A DNA stretch of 60,375 nt, from positions 837,443 to 897,817 of the forward strand of contig SDOX01000007.1 of the NCBI GenBank assembly GCA_004565275.1, given 5' to 3'. The notes below the pieces were generated by a model. That model had not been told where the DNA came from. It saw only the letters and a program-made list of their open reading frames with translations, and ran no database searches. Position 1 is the first letter of the stretch, and each line of letters starts with the position of its first letter. The DNA comes from Nannochloropsis salina CCMP1776 (taxonomy: Eukaryota > Sar > Eustigmatophyceae > Eustigmatales > Monodopsidaceae). Position numbers and translations under genes: made by a program. Positions 11,199 through 22,745 of this stretch are shown here, piece after piece.

Positions 11199-12026
11199 CT
11201 ATACTTTTCCTGTCTCGGACCCTCCTAGACTTACACTTCCAGAAGGAAAAGTGTTCATTCCCCGGTGTGGTCGTAAAAGCCCGGAAGAAAGAAGAAGGAT
11301 AGGGATAGGTTTGCCATAAGTATAGCATATATCATAATAAGGCAGCGGGACGTGTAAGATGTCAGCAAAGGTCAGCTTTTTCTTCTCTTTCTCTTTCTCC
11401 TCCTCCTTCGCTTTGCTCTTCTTGTAATCAACATTCTTCTTTCCTAATGATTTTTGGTCACCAACACCCTGTGTGGCGACCTCTGCATTCTGCACTTTGA
11501 CCGTTAGTCTGCGCTGCCTTAATGGTTGGACTCGCCGTGGTAGAACTCCAGACATAGTGTAGTAAGGTGAAGTTGATGGGAAAGTGTGCACGGTAATGGT
11601 GGCCGACGTAGAGACGATAGGAACCACATCAGATGTGGAAGAGGAAACAGGAGAATGTAAAGAGGTATCAGAAAACTTCCAAATTGATGAGGAAGGCAGA
11701 GGTGAACGATGAAGGCCGTAGATTGGAAATTCGGAAGGGGGAGGAAAGGCGGCGGCGGAGGAGGAGGAGGAGGAGGGAAGAGGAGCTGTGAAATCAGTAG
11801 CAGTTCGATTATTGAAAGGTGTGGACGGTAAAGAAAGAGGAGATGAAGTTGATGGAGAAGACTTGCTTCTGGAAGTAGAGGCTGCCATTTGGGTTATCAC
11901 TGAAGGCTTCCTATTTTGTGCGTGACATGGGTGATGGGAGCGTACGATAAGCACTGCGTCCAGGGCATTATGGCGCAGGTAGAGTAAGGACGTACACGAA
12001 AAAAGCTTTATATGACGCAAGCTCAT
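11199..12026 (-). CDS. Hypothetical Ser/Thr-rich protein, single exon
   Basis: An uninterrupted 275-codon frame from ATG 12026. The N-terminal half is dominated by Ser, Thr and Pro (residues about 48-150). A Lys/Glu-rich charged run (EEEKEKEKKK) follows at about residues 210-220. A short hydrophobic-aromatic segment FADILHVPLPYYDICYTYG then looks more constrained than the rest. No signal peptide, membrane helix or known motif is evident. There is no GGGA/CCCT intron tract inside, unlike the neighbours. It may be a lineage-specific protein. The low-complexity composition lowers confidence that it is translated. Confidence 0.4.
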   Translation of the reverse strand: MSLRHIKLFSCTSLLYLRHNALDAVLIVRSHHPCHAQNRKPSVITQMAASTSRSKSSPSTSSPLSLPSTPFNNRTATDFTAPLPSSSSSSAAAFPPPSEFPIYGLHRSPLPSSSIWKFSDTSLHSPVSSSTSDVVPIVSTSATITVHTFPSTSPYYTMSGVLPRRVQPLRQRRLTVKVQNAEVATQGVGDQKSLGKKNVDYKKSKAKEEEKEKEKKKLTFADILHVPLPYYDICYTYGKPIPILLLSSGLLRPHRGMNTFPSGSVSLGGSETGKV

Positions 12027-13198
12027 CAAATTTCATATTTCTACAATAAACTTCTTTCGAAAAGATTTATTTGAATTTAGGACGACGAAATCGAAGGAAG
12101 CTGGGGTCAACCGGGGGGTACGGAAGCAACAGCGTCTCAACAGCTGGTTGATCGCTTTGGACTGGTGAGAGATCATGGGATTCATAGAATGCGATCAAGG
12201 ACGGATTCCATGTGGATCGGACACATGAAAATCACGAATCAACCATTTTGAGGGGTTGCGTGATCGATTACCGCGCCGGTCAACAAAGAAAGATCACCCA
12301 CAGAAGAGGTAGGGATCATGTGATCGATTCAGTTCCAATCCAGATCCAAATTTTTCTATCTGATAAAGCCGACAACATTACTTCTTGTGGGTGCAAGCTT
12401 TCTTACGACATGTTCCCGGGGGATGATGGTGATTCAAATTGTGCGCGTATGTAAAGCAAGCAGCGCTATGTCCCCTTTGTATTTATCTCTCGTTTCTTTT
12501 CAAGATTACGTGGAACCATAGTTGGTGGGGACCGCCGGATACGTTCCCATGGAGTGGTGAAGGTCCTTGGCAAGCCAATAGATGCGTGGCCGAGACGCGT
12601 CGTCGTTCGCCACGAACCGCAAAATAAAAGCTGTATCTACCTTCCCCGCTTCCCAAATACGCCCCTCCTCCGCGATCAAGATGTGCCAAGTCAGGACATC
12701 GCGTGGCACCTGCCAACCTCGGCCCTCCCGCTCCTGGGGAACTTTAAGATGGCTGTAGCGACGCATCAACACTTTCATGCGCGGCTCAAGTTGCCCAGGC
12801 TCCTGCGTGATGTCGTTATACTCCGCCGGAGCCTTAAAGTTGGCCCAAATTGCCCTAAATGAATCGGACGGATCTCCTCTTCACGACCACCTTTGACAAG
12901 CGCTAAAAGCAAACGAAATAGTTCAATTTGATGGGACACATTTTTGTTGTATGGTGTGCAGATTTTTCAAAAACTGAAATGGTAAGCGAAAAGAAAATTT
13001 TCCTCCCTTCGCGACACTATCGTGGAAATTGCACGTGGCACGCTTAGAAACCAGCACACTTCATTCAGACTTAAATAATTTTTGTGTAGAACGACCGAAT
13101 TTCTTCAGCGCTAACTAAGGAAAACTGACTAAATCTGAATCGCTACTTGTACAACCTTTCTACAAAATTTCTTTCCGTCGCCGCTCGCTCGCCACCCT
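12027..13198. other. Intergenic region with one possible coding fragment
   Basis: AT-richer DNA between two minus-strand genes. An open minus-strand frame at about 12865-12506 (some 120 codons) reads like globular protein, with segments such as WHILIAEEGRIW and YWLAKDLHHSMG. It is bounded upstream by a stop and has no acceptor I trust. It could be an exon or a decayed gene copy. Nothing else is seen. Confidence 0.3.
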
Positions 13199-13900
13199 TT
13201 ACACCACCATCTCCCCTTCCCAGCCCGCGTACCCATTCTTGATGCGGTCAAGGAATTCAGGCAGAGTCTTCTTCAAGATTCGTTGCAGGACCATTGAGCC
13301 CACACGGTTCATCTGATGCGAGAGAGGGCGTGAGGAGGAAAGGAGGAAGAAAAGCATAGGAGAAGAACCTGTGTCAGGTGGTCGCGACAACTTGATGGAA
13401 GAAACACTAAGCCGTGCATTAAAACACGTCTCCTGATTTTTAAAGCACTTTGTCTTCACCCCTTGCATCGCTCCCTCCCTCCCAGCCTACCATCGAGGAG
13501 GGCACGAGCATCCAGCCCGGCTTCTCCATGCTGATCTCCATCTCAATGCGGGACGTGAGGGCAACGGTGCGATCATCCACCTGTAGGGCGGTAGGAAAAG
13601 GAAAGGTGAGAGGGAGGGAGGGAGAGGCGTGGAGTGGCGGGAGGGGGAAGGAAAAGGTGGCGCACCTTTTGCCAAGAGACGACGTTGGTGGTGTCCATCT
13701 GAAAAGAGAGTTCGTCGAAGCGCCCCGGGCCTGGGACGAGGGCGGGGGGAGGGAGGGAGGGAGGGTGGAGGAGGAGGGACGGGTCGTCGTCGAGTGGTGA
13801 GAAGGAACAAAAGGGGCGGGAGGGAAGTGGAGGTACCTGTGTGAACGTATCCTGCCTCCTGCGCTTCCTTAAGATCGAGTGGCTTCGTGCTGTGCTTGAC
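13199..13900 (-). CDS. C-terminal half of a possible DUF1997-like protein (may be spliced to the proteasome-like exons upstream)
   Basis: Four exons, 13900-13837, 13730-13666, 13580-13491 and 13312-13199, run in consistent phase for 110 residues to a TAA stop. They read through a beta-rich part (VALTSRIEMEI) to a terminal helical part: VGSMVLQRILKKTLPEFL, then KNGYAGW. This resembles the end of plastid or cyanobacterial DUF1997 proteins, where a 'vGs..+...L.+..P.FL..l..dY..W' pattern closes the domain. That resemblance is my recollection of the family and is weak. No matching N-terminal half of a DUF1997 protein is visible between 13900 and 14123. The first of these exons starts in phase 0 exactly as the proteasome-like exon at 14233-14123 ends in phase 0, so one transcript could join them. 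Confidence 0.4.
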
Positions 13901-14122
13901 CTGAGGGGACAGGAGGGGGAGGAGGGAGGGAGGGAGGGCGGGAGGGAGGGAGGGAGGGAGGGAGGGAGGGAGGGAGGGAGGGAGGGAGGGAGGATGGGAG
14001 CCGATAGTCCGATATTAACAGATCCGTGGCGTTTCCAGAAAGCCATCCCAAAAAACATGCAGCGCGGCATGCGGAAGAGGTTGCATACAAGGGGAGACAG
14101 AGAGGGAGGGGGGTGGGGATAC

Positions 14123-16014
14123 CATCGTGCAGGAATGTTTGACGTCACAGATGTGCTCGGTCAGATGCCGCACGGGGATGGGCTCGCCGTAGGTTCGTTG
14201 GTACTCGGACGCGTAGCTGCGGGCGAGGCGGACCTGAGGGAGGGGGGGAGGGAGGGAGGGAGGAGGGGAGGGAGGGAGGGAGGGAGGGCGAGGCATGTGT
14301 GAGGGATCCTATGTGCCCGGTGATGCCTGGCAACTAGGAGCCCGTCCTCCTCTATAGAGTACCCTTGAACCCTCTCATCATCACTCCGCGTCCATCCATA
14401 GGCCTACTCCCACCGCCTCTCGGGCAAAGCACTGGGGCGTGCCTCTCTCCTTCCTCCTCCCGGAGACTCGTCGTCGAGGGCGGTCAGTAGGATCAATTGG
14501 ATGGTTGTGACGTCTCACGACGGGGACGCAGGGGCTCTGGCCCCTCCTCCCCACTCAACCACGGCCGTCAAGGCTCTTGTCCTCATCATCCCACTCTCAC
14601 ACGACCCTCTCCCCCTATCTCCTCCCCATGATGCCTCCCCTCCCTCCCTCCCTCCCTCCCTCCCTACCAGCGCCATGGCGTCAGCCGTCATGCCTGTGAC
14701 CCCGACGAGCACGTGCCGGTCCACACGATACAGTTTCTGGCGCAGCCTCGCATCCTGGCGGGGTCGAGGGAGGGAGGGAGGGAGGGAGGGAAGGAGGGAG
14801 AGAGGGAGGGAGGAATGTACATTCACAGGGATGAGGGACAGATGTAGGGATGCACGTACTTTTAATGAGAAGTCTGTTTACGCGTAAAGCAGAAGGGGGA
14901 AAGCGATGGAGAAATCTATGACTATTGCAGAGGGAAGAATTGACGATGCATACCAGTCCATGTGACGCAAAGACCCAGAAACAAAAAAAGACACAAGTAT
15001 GACTCATAAAGGAATACGAAGGACCACGCACGTGTGGTGCAAAGAAAGAGGCCCATGTGCCTGAGAGCTGATAAGGGGGGGGGAGAGACGCCGACCTGAA
15101 GTTTCTTGGACTCTATGAACTTCCTCCCCACGAGCACAACCCCCTCTCTGGTCTTGATCCCCACCAGGGGCCGTCCATGATTGACAGCCTTTGAGAAACG
15201 GAGGGAGGGAGGAAGGAAGGGAGGGAGGGAGGGAGGGAGGGAGGGAGGGAGAGAGGAAAAGGGAACTGAAACTATGGATATTTCAGAAATTTTCCTGTCG
15301 TCCCTTTCTCAGACTTTTCCTCCCTGCTTATTCGACCAGAACAAGCCCTCGCTTCGGCCCTCTCCACCTCTTTCCCCCATTCCTCACTCCCTCCCTCCTT
15401 CTCTCCCTCCATACCTCACGCGCGTACTCCACTTGAGGGATGCGTCCCGAGGGCGCGAACATGGAGGGGTGGGCGTCGTAGCCACGCATATCCTCCAGTG
15501 ATCCCTCTATTGGGCCTGCAGCCACTCCTTCCCCTCCTTCACCCTCGCTGGGATTGGCACGAACGTGTACGGGGGGAGGGGAGGCTGAGGAGGAGGAAGG
15601 AGGGGCGGAGGAGGAGGAGGAGGGAAGGGAGGAGGAAGGAGATGTGCATGCTAAAGATTCGCTCTGCGGGCTGAATCCACCGCGCTTCTGGACGAAGGAG
15701 ATAGAGCTCGAAGTAGTCATGGAGCCGGATGCGAGGGCACGGGGCTGTGTGGCAGGTCAGGGGTAGATAATGAGAGGAGGGATGTGAGCGAAGCGTTTGG
15801 GATGGCAGATCCGGTTCCTGTGCGACCTTCGTCCACTTACAAGCACCAGAGAGATTATCGCACAGGAGAGAAAGACTTTCACTCCGTCCCTTCTCCTCTT
15901 CCGTGATCTATCTTCATATCGCGTGCATTTCCCGCAAACGTAGCCACGCTGTACGCTGATCAGTCTGTCATCCCCGCTCCCGGTGCTGCAGCTCCACCTC
16001 GCACTGTTGCTCAT
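14123..16014 (-). CDS. 20S proteasome alpha-type subunit, N-terminal half with long leader
   Basis: Exons 16014-15841, 15744-15415, 15188-15096, 14754-14668 and 14233-14123, all phase 0, give 265 residues. After a leader of about 155 residues comes YDAHPSMFAPSGRIPQVEYA, a form of the alpha-subunit signature 'YD...FSPEGRLxQVEYA'. AVNHGRPLVGIKTREGVVLV, then VGVTGMTADAMAL, then EYQRTYGEPIPVRHLTEHIC follow. The last block is most like the alpha subunit PSMA4. The second half of the fold (RPFG...DPSG...) is absent. The next exons downstream are unrelated, so the protein looks truncated or chimeric. The leader has a hydrophobic run (FLSCAIISLVL) at the exon 1/2 junction, then Ser/Pro-rich sequence. 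The real start could instead be ATG 15720. Such a molecule is unlikely to assemble as a normal alpha subunit. Confidence 0.6.
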
Positions 16015-17768
16015 GGTGCTCGTGCTTTTATTCCTGTTAAATGTAAGGGTCGGTATAGATTGAATTCACTCTGTCTGTCAGCTGAAATGCGACGTGAGAT
16101 TTAAAGCTTGCGAGCTCCTCCTTTCCCTCCTGGTGACGATGATGGTGGCAGCGTGCCACGCCTCCCTTCCTCCATCCTAGTGACTAGAATCATTCAACAC
16201 TAAAACTTTGCAGCTACAGGTATTCGACTCTAGTTTCATGCCGCCATAACAGGCAAAGTAGTAATCCAACATTGTGACCATCAGCTTTATCCTGAAGCCG
16301 GGTGGAGTGACTGCTCAGGCTAGGCGAAAGGACACGAATATGTTTCTACGATCTTGGACTTCACTCAAGCCATCGACAAGAGAGCAGTGGTAAAAAGCAG
16401 GAAATTGGGTTGAAATCATCCCGTAAAATGCAGGAAGTATTCTGAAGTCATCTACGGACTCGGGATCGAGGACTTCGGACCGATTTTCCGCCTCGCCTCG
16501 GCGTCTCGTACGGCCCAACGTGCTACAAACACGGGCACAAATTTATCCTTTCGTTCCAATGCCCTTGATGGTGTCGAAAATTTGTTAAACCTCATTTGGA
16601 GAGACATGGGCGAAATATGTCCACGTAAAGCTTTGGATAGCATGCATTCATTGCTGTAGTGTTCGCGGCTGGTTGGAAGAACCGCTGTACCTCATACGTT
16701 CCCGGGTCTGAACCCAACCGAGCGAATCGACGCTCTGTAAAACGCGCGGAGGAAACCATACACCTGTCCTCGAGGATCTGTGGCATAAGAATCGTGTCCG
16801 ACGCCCGGGCTCAGGCAATTGTCACCGAGATAGCCTGACTGATCACGCTCTGTAATCATAGATGCCTGACAGGAAGTCGTGTAGCTCTTTTTCCCGAAAA
16901 GTCCTGAGTACAGAGCTATAAAATATTGCTCGTGTTGTGTGTGATCACGTCGTCATAGGTCGACCAACGGACCACATTTTGAGAAAAGCACGTGTGTGAA
17001 TGCTGCATGAAATGGGATGAAAAATGTAAGGTAGCTAGTGCGATTGTGATGCGGAAAATTCAAATGCGAGACCCGAATACCATCCAAAATGGCATGGGCA
17101 TTCTCTTACACGTACCTTCACTTCTTAAACTTTTGGTGCGATAGTTTCCATTCTTTCCCTCTCTTTTTTTCTCTCCTTATCAGCTTGCTCACTCACTGAA
17201 TCCCGTCCTCGATCACTTCACGAAATGCTAAGTGTTTTTGCGTAATTTCTACATTTACCCAATCAATGAGGTTGCTATGTCCTTTCTTTTCTTAAAGCTA
17301 CGTGCCTCACCCCATCACAGTGGAGAATGTGTTTTCCTTTCCTTGTTGTCCTGCAAAGCTGGTTTTGTGGAGGGCCTAATATCGCAAGCACGCCCGACTT
17401 TTGGAGCCTTTTCTTCCGTATAAGTACATGTATCTTGCACCGTCGAAGCAGTGATGCTGCCGCTTATATCTGCTCTTGATTACTGCTTTTATGCTATGAT
17501 TTTTTAGTGCGCTCTGCGCATGCTTTCTAGATACACACATGTAGCACTACCCTCCTGTCTTTTCGGCATATGAATCTAAGCTAAAGGCATTTTTGCAATT
17601 CTACCTTCCATGCTGGTATGCTATGCCTACCTTGCATTCCATTTGCTTCTCCGACCACTCGGTCTGGGCTTCACACTTCGCTTACTCGCCTCTCCGTCCC
17701 TTGCATGTTAGGGCCCTGCCTCGATGCGACGCTTTCTACCCTGCCCCCCTCGTCTACATTTTCCTCTC
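16015..17768. other. Gene-poor intergenic region
   Basis: About 1.75 kb without a convincing gene. It holds the upstream region of the proteasome-like gene and the 3' side of the CCCH gene, both on the minus strand. Short open frames near 16315-16786 have no recognisable content, and no repeats were noticed. Confidence 0.4.
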
Positions 17769-20700
17769 TCAGCACGCCTTGGCTACCCTCAAGCTGCAAC
17801 TGATTTTTTCGCAGGAAGTGCTTTTGGGCAGGGGGGAGGGTTTGAAAGAAGGCTCATGCTGTCGGTCGCGGGGGTGAGAGGAGCCCTTTCGGGACGCGTG
17901 GCGATGCACCCGTGGCCGAGAGGGGATGGGGAGCAACGGAGACTGCCGGAGGGATTATAGGATTGTTTTGCCATAAGTCATTCAGGGGAGATATCAAGGC
18001 CTTCCTTGTCCGTTCCACATGGTATCTCCTCAATTTTCTACAGCGCTTTGTGTCCCTTACCTGGGTCTCGGGAGAAGGCACGCCTGCATTAGACATCGCG
18101 CCGCAGTCGTGGACGGTGTGAAGGTATGACTACAGTGGAAGGGAAGGGGAAAATGGAATGGGTAGAGGGAGGGGATACATGGGGCTATGTGGAATGACAG
18201 AGAGCAACCAAAAGACGTGCCGGTGGGAAAGTCGTGCAAATGAAGATGCACAAAGTGCGTCAGGAGAACCGCGAGGTGACAGAAAGGAAGAGAAAAGCGG
18301 AAGCGCGGGGCCTTCCCCTCTTTCACGGCCCTCTTGAAAGTGCTCGTCTCTCTCTCGCTCCTGACAAACATATTACAGCAGGGGCTACCCACGCGTGCCT
18401 ATAATGAAGGTCTCTGTTCGCCTACGGCATTACCTCCGAGATGTGTGAGCCACCCTGTGTGGCTGGTGCTTGCTCGTTGAGGTGCGGGGGCTGTGGAGAA
18501 GGACAAAAGCGAAGGGGGGAGAAAGGGAGCGTACATTAGCGAGGTGTAGGGGTAAGAGGCGAAAATGATCTAGAGAGAGGGGATAAGAGGAGGAGGGCAT
18601 GAATAGGAGGAAGGTAGTGGGAAGTGGGGGGTAGTCTGTCTTCGTGTCGAAAAAGAGGCGCAAGTGTTAGAAAGCGACCGGAGGAGAAGCGGGGCAAGGG
18701 AGGGAAGGTCGCGATGAGTAGTCGGACGGAGGGAAACTGATAATCAGAGCAGAGCTCAGGGGAGGACTGAGCAGACGTGTGGACGTTCCCGTCCGCTGCT
18801 TCCCCTACCGTCCATGCATGCCCTTTTCCCTCCCTCCTTCCTTCCCTCCCTCCCTCGTCCCTGCGTCCGACTTACGAGCTGCTCTCCCGACTCGTACAGG
18901 TATGGCGAGTAGTCGTGGGGCGAGTGAGTCCGAAACGAGGGAGGCAGGGAGGGAGGGTAGGAAGGACCAGAATTGTAGGCTTCGTACGTCCAAGGAGGAT
19001 AATAGTGGAAAGGAGGATGCTGTCCATTTGAAAGAGGAGGGAGGGGCTGACATGGATCGAGGAGGGGGGTCTCCCCGGTGTTGAGGCAGGGCTTCCTCCT
19101 ACTTTCTCTTACCTCGACGTGATGGAGGTTGCTGGAATGAACCATGTAGACGTAGGCAGCTTCCTCCTCCGAGACATAGGATGGCAGGAAAGAAGAAGGG
19201 AAAAAGGTGTCGTACGGGTAGGTGTACCCGCCTTCTCTGTAAGCGATGCCATTCGGGTCTGGGCCAAGGGGGTTGGGAGGGAGGGAGAGAGGGAAGGGGA
19301 TAAGAGGGACACAAGAAGTAGGAAATGTGAAGAGTGTTTTGTCATTGACTGAAGAAATGTGCCAGTTGAATCGATATTCGTCCTGCTGCGATGTCGGGCG
19401 TGCGCAGCCACCGCTCCCAGGGCACTCGTTTCCCCTTCCCTTCTTCTCTCTCTGCTTTCCCTCTTCCTTTCGTATCTCCTTCTTTCCTCAACACCTGCAT
19501 GCTCCACCGACCTGAGCACGTGCCGTCTGGATAGGTGTATTGGTCATGCACAGGGTGGGCGGGATCGAAGGAGGTGTGGGTGGGGGAAGGGAGGGAGGGA
19601 GGGAGGGAGGGGGGAGCAGGGTCTTCCGCCGGGGCCCAACACGAACGACGTTGAGCACGGTAAGCGTAGGTGAGTGACGAAATATCCATCTGGTACAGGG
19701 TGGGAGATTATAAATGGAGAGAAACGACAAAGTGAGTCCAAAGGGAGAGCGCATCCGCCGCTGGGAGACGGACGCCATAATGAGGAGAAGTATAAAGAAT
19801 GAAACAGAGACTAGAAAGCTGACATGAGGAATCTTCTCGCATTTGCGTTCGATTGCGTTCGACCTCGGAGACCTGAGCCTGAATGGTGCGCCTTAGGATT
19901 AAGGTGACACATGGTCATTGGGCCACGCGAAGACATGAAGCACCGAGGCAGGGGCGAAAGGAGGAGGGTGCAGGGAAAGGGGATTACCTGGTTGTGGGAA
20001 TAGGTGCAAGCATCCCCAGAGGTGCAGCCGCCGAAGTGCATGTAGTAGCAAAAGCGACGTCCTGTGTGAGGAAGGCGAGAAGGGAGGAAGAATGAAAGGA
20101 AAGAATGAAGAGCGACAACACACGCATAATCAAAGAAAGATGCTATGGGAACGCGAAATATATGATACATCGAATATCTCAAAAGAAATACAGAAAGGGT
20201 CAATAAAAGGAGAAAATGTGGGGGGGGGGGGGGAAGGTGAGGAAGACCAGGAGAATAGACTTAGAGGTTGGGAGGGAGGGAGAAAGGAGGAGAGGTAGGG
20301 AGGTAGGGAGAGAGGAGGAGAGGTAGTGAGGGAGGGAGAGAGGGGAAGAGGTAGGGAGGAAGGGAGGGAGGGGAAGGAGGGCGGAACACTTACCATTGCT
20401 AGGATCCCACGGCATTCGAATGTAGCCGCCTGATTCAGCGCGTTTCAAGCCGAGTATTGAGGGATATCATAGTGAGGAAAGAGGGAAGGACGAGGTTACA
20501 ATTGGTGGAAACGCTCAAGAAATTCGTCATACCTCCTTGGGCTCCTCTTTCCCGCCCTTGCGCACATTCTTTCTCCCTTCCCAGGTACCGTTGCCACGCC
20601 CGCAGAAGCCGGCGGCGTCGATCGAATCGGCGGAAAACCGATCAGGGGCAGCCATGGCGACTGCATTTAGAGGAGGGAGAGGAGAAAGTCAGGAATAATG

Positions 20701-21511
20701 ATAACAATAACAATAATAATAATAAGAAGAAGAAGAATATAATAATAAGAATCGTGGAGAGAGGAGACGGGGTGTTATAGAGATGTAGAGACGGAGGGGT
20801 ATTAAGCTCCAGTCAGCGCAAGATGCCCCCTTCCTGAGGCTTACCCTGCTGCTTTTCCTGTCGATCTTGATGCTGCTCAACACCTCTCTCCGTGGCCGCC
20901 GCTTGCCTTTCCTCCGGCTTCTTCCCTGCATCCTCCTCGTCGATACGCTGCTCGTGGCGCTGCCTCGGTCAAGCGCCAAGAAAGGAAGCAAACGAACCAA
21001 ATAGAGGAGGAGGGATGTAAGCAACGTCTGTTTCCGCTGGGATTTTAGGGGGAAAAGCATGTTCGCGGAAGCATTATCGCTATGTTGAGGATTTATCGTA
21101 CCTCGTTATGTGAAGAGGATGCAGAAAGAGGATGCTTTCGGTCCTCTACGCGCGACGGTTTCCTGCGCATAAGTTTTATACTAACATGGCTGAAAATAGG
21201 AGGACAGAAGATTTGTCATTTTTTAAAGGGAGGTCGAGAAGCCCACAATGAAAGTGTAAAAGCGTAGAGCAGAGAAGGCGTGTCTTCGGGAGGCATTCAA
21301 AACTCGTTTTTTGCACCCTCAAAAGGCCCAGTCTGTTGGCCTTGCTTGGCAATAAGCGCTCTTACTATGTAGCACTCGGAATGTCGATGACGTTGTCCTC
21401 CTTGGCACGCACTTACCCTGTAGTCTCTGCATATTCCTCATTTGCTTCCTTTCCCCCCTTCAGCGCCTTCTCGGTGGCATAAACCAAGTGTTGTTTCACT
21501 TCAGAGGACAT
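17769..21511 (-). CDS. CCCH zinc-finger protein (putative RNA-binding)
   Basis: Twelve exons join with fully consistent phases: 21511-21417, 20963-20845, 20660-20589, 20429-20394, 20061-19988, 19689-19512, 19258-19113, 19019-18876, 18490-18434, 18398-18327, 18129-18061 and 17942-17769. They give 411 residues from ATG 21511. Exons 4-5 encode MPWDPSNGRRFCYYMHFGG followed by CTSGDACTYSH, a single C-x7-C-x5-C-x3-H finger (residues about 121-139). It is preceded by an acidic Gln-rich N-terminus. The long remainder is rich in Tyr, Pro, Ser and His, with YPYDTFF, HYYPPWTYEAYNSG and HDYSPYLYESG, a low-complexity style common in RNA-binding and granule proteins. CCCH fingers usually bind AU-rich or single-stranded RNA. 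One finger alone suggests weak or assisted binding. The partner and target are unknown. Exon 3 ends at an unusual donor, gtacct. Confidence 0.65.
20221..20380. repeat. Purine-rich microsatellite in CCCH gene intron 4
   Basis: A G-run followed by GGGAGA/GGTAGG repeats between exons 4 and 5. In the coding sense it is an extended polypyrimidine tract. Confidence 0.7.
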
Positions 21512-22745
21512 CCCTGCGAATAAGAATGTAATACTGAGTATGTGAGCCTACTTATCCTATTATTTCTATCCTGCACCCATTCAAGTGAAATTACCGTTTC
21601 GTTGAAGGAACTTACTTTCTTTTTGCCTTTATATCCTGTAGTGCACTTTTGCGACGGTATGGAGGTACTGTTCAACTGAATTGTAGAGGATCGATTGTGA
21701 TGGGTGTGAATATATACTTCGTATCTACAAGGCATGCTGACTAGGTAAGCTATCCCATCTCAGGTCTTTTCGCCGCTCAACGCGTGCGTTACTTTAATCT
21801 CGTGAGTCTCTCCTGAATAGCACTTCCTTAACTAGCCTCTTGCTCTTACATGCCTGACTACATGTGACTAAAGTGTCATTTCTTGCGTGGCAAGCTGACA
21901 ATTAGGGTTGGTAAACTAATAAAGCTGTCTAGTTCTTCCTAGAAATATGGCTTGCGTGCTGCCGCTTGCGTAACGAAGAATAAAATCGACTGCAAGTGCC
22001 TAGGCTAGCGCACTTTCCACACTTCATCAATTATTTTCGTGCTCTTTAATGCCAGATTACCTGATTCTTACTTGTCAAGTCAACATTGGGGGACTGTAAA
22101 CCCAATTTGGTTGTCTAGTTCCTCGTGGCCAGTACCTATTTTTACGTTCCAAGTTACCGGGGCGGCAAAACCGTCGTCACAACTACTCTCAGTGAAAGTT
22201 CCGAGAGAGTCTTGGAGGACGGCAGGGTGGTAAAAAACTCGGGAGGCAACTCGCTTTATACACACGAAAGCTATCAGACAGGTCGCTCGCCGATGTTAAA
22301 GACCTGCTATATTTCAATGGATATAGAAAATATGCAAAGTTACCGTCATCTCTTTTATGTCAATGTTCAGAGGGAGCTTGACATCAGGGACGAGCGCGAC
22401 CAACTCCCAGCGCTCGAATTTTTTGTGGGCTATATAGGGTCTTTTTAGGAACATAAATATATTTGAAACAGCTATAATGCTTCTAATTCATCCTTAAATC
22501 CTGGATAGCAGTATAAGGTTGTGTGCGTGGTGAAGATGACTCTTGAGACCGGTAGGAATTGGCAATGTGAACTCTCTTTGACGGCGACATCTTAACCATC
22601 CTTCGCATACGAGCCGAAGCGGAGGCTCGAGTACATATTTTGGGAATGCACGTTGCTTGTCATACAAGCATAATCAACCAAAAGAGTAATAACGCCACTG
22701 CGTTGCCAAAGTAAATTTTTGTCCCGCTTTTTAAGTTCCCATTTA
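21512..22745. other. Intergenic region
   Basis: About 1.2 kb of AT-richer DNA between two minus-strand genes. It contains the CCCH gene's upstream region. A plus-strand open frame around 22125-22448 lacks an ATG start and is not called. No RNA or repeat is recognised. Confidence 0.4.

Noticed and set aside
13573-15031. Several frames containing long Pro-Ser-Leu (PPSLPPSL) runs
   Set aside because: They are translations of (CCCT)n intron tracts, not proteins.
22125-22448. A 107-codon plus-strand frame with protein-like composition
   Set aside because: It lacks an ATG start, has no splice support and no motif.
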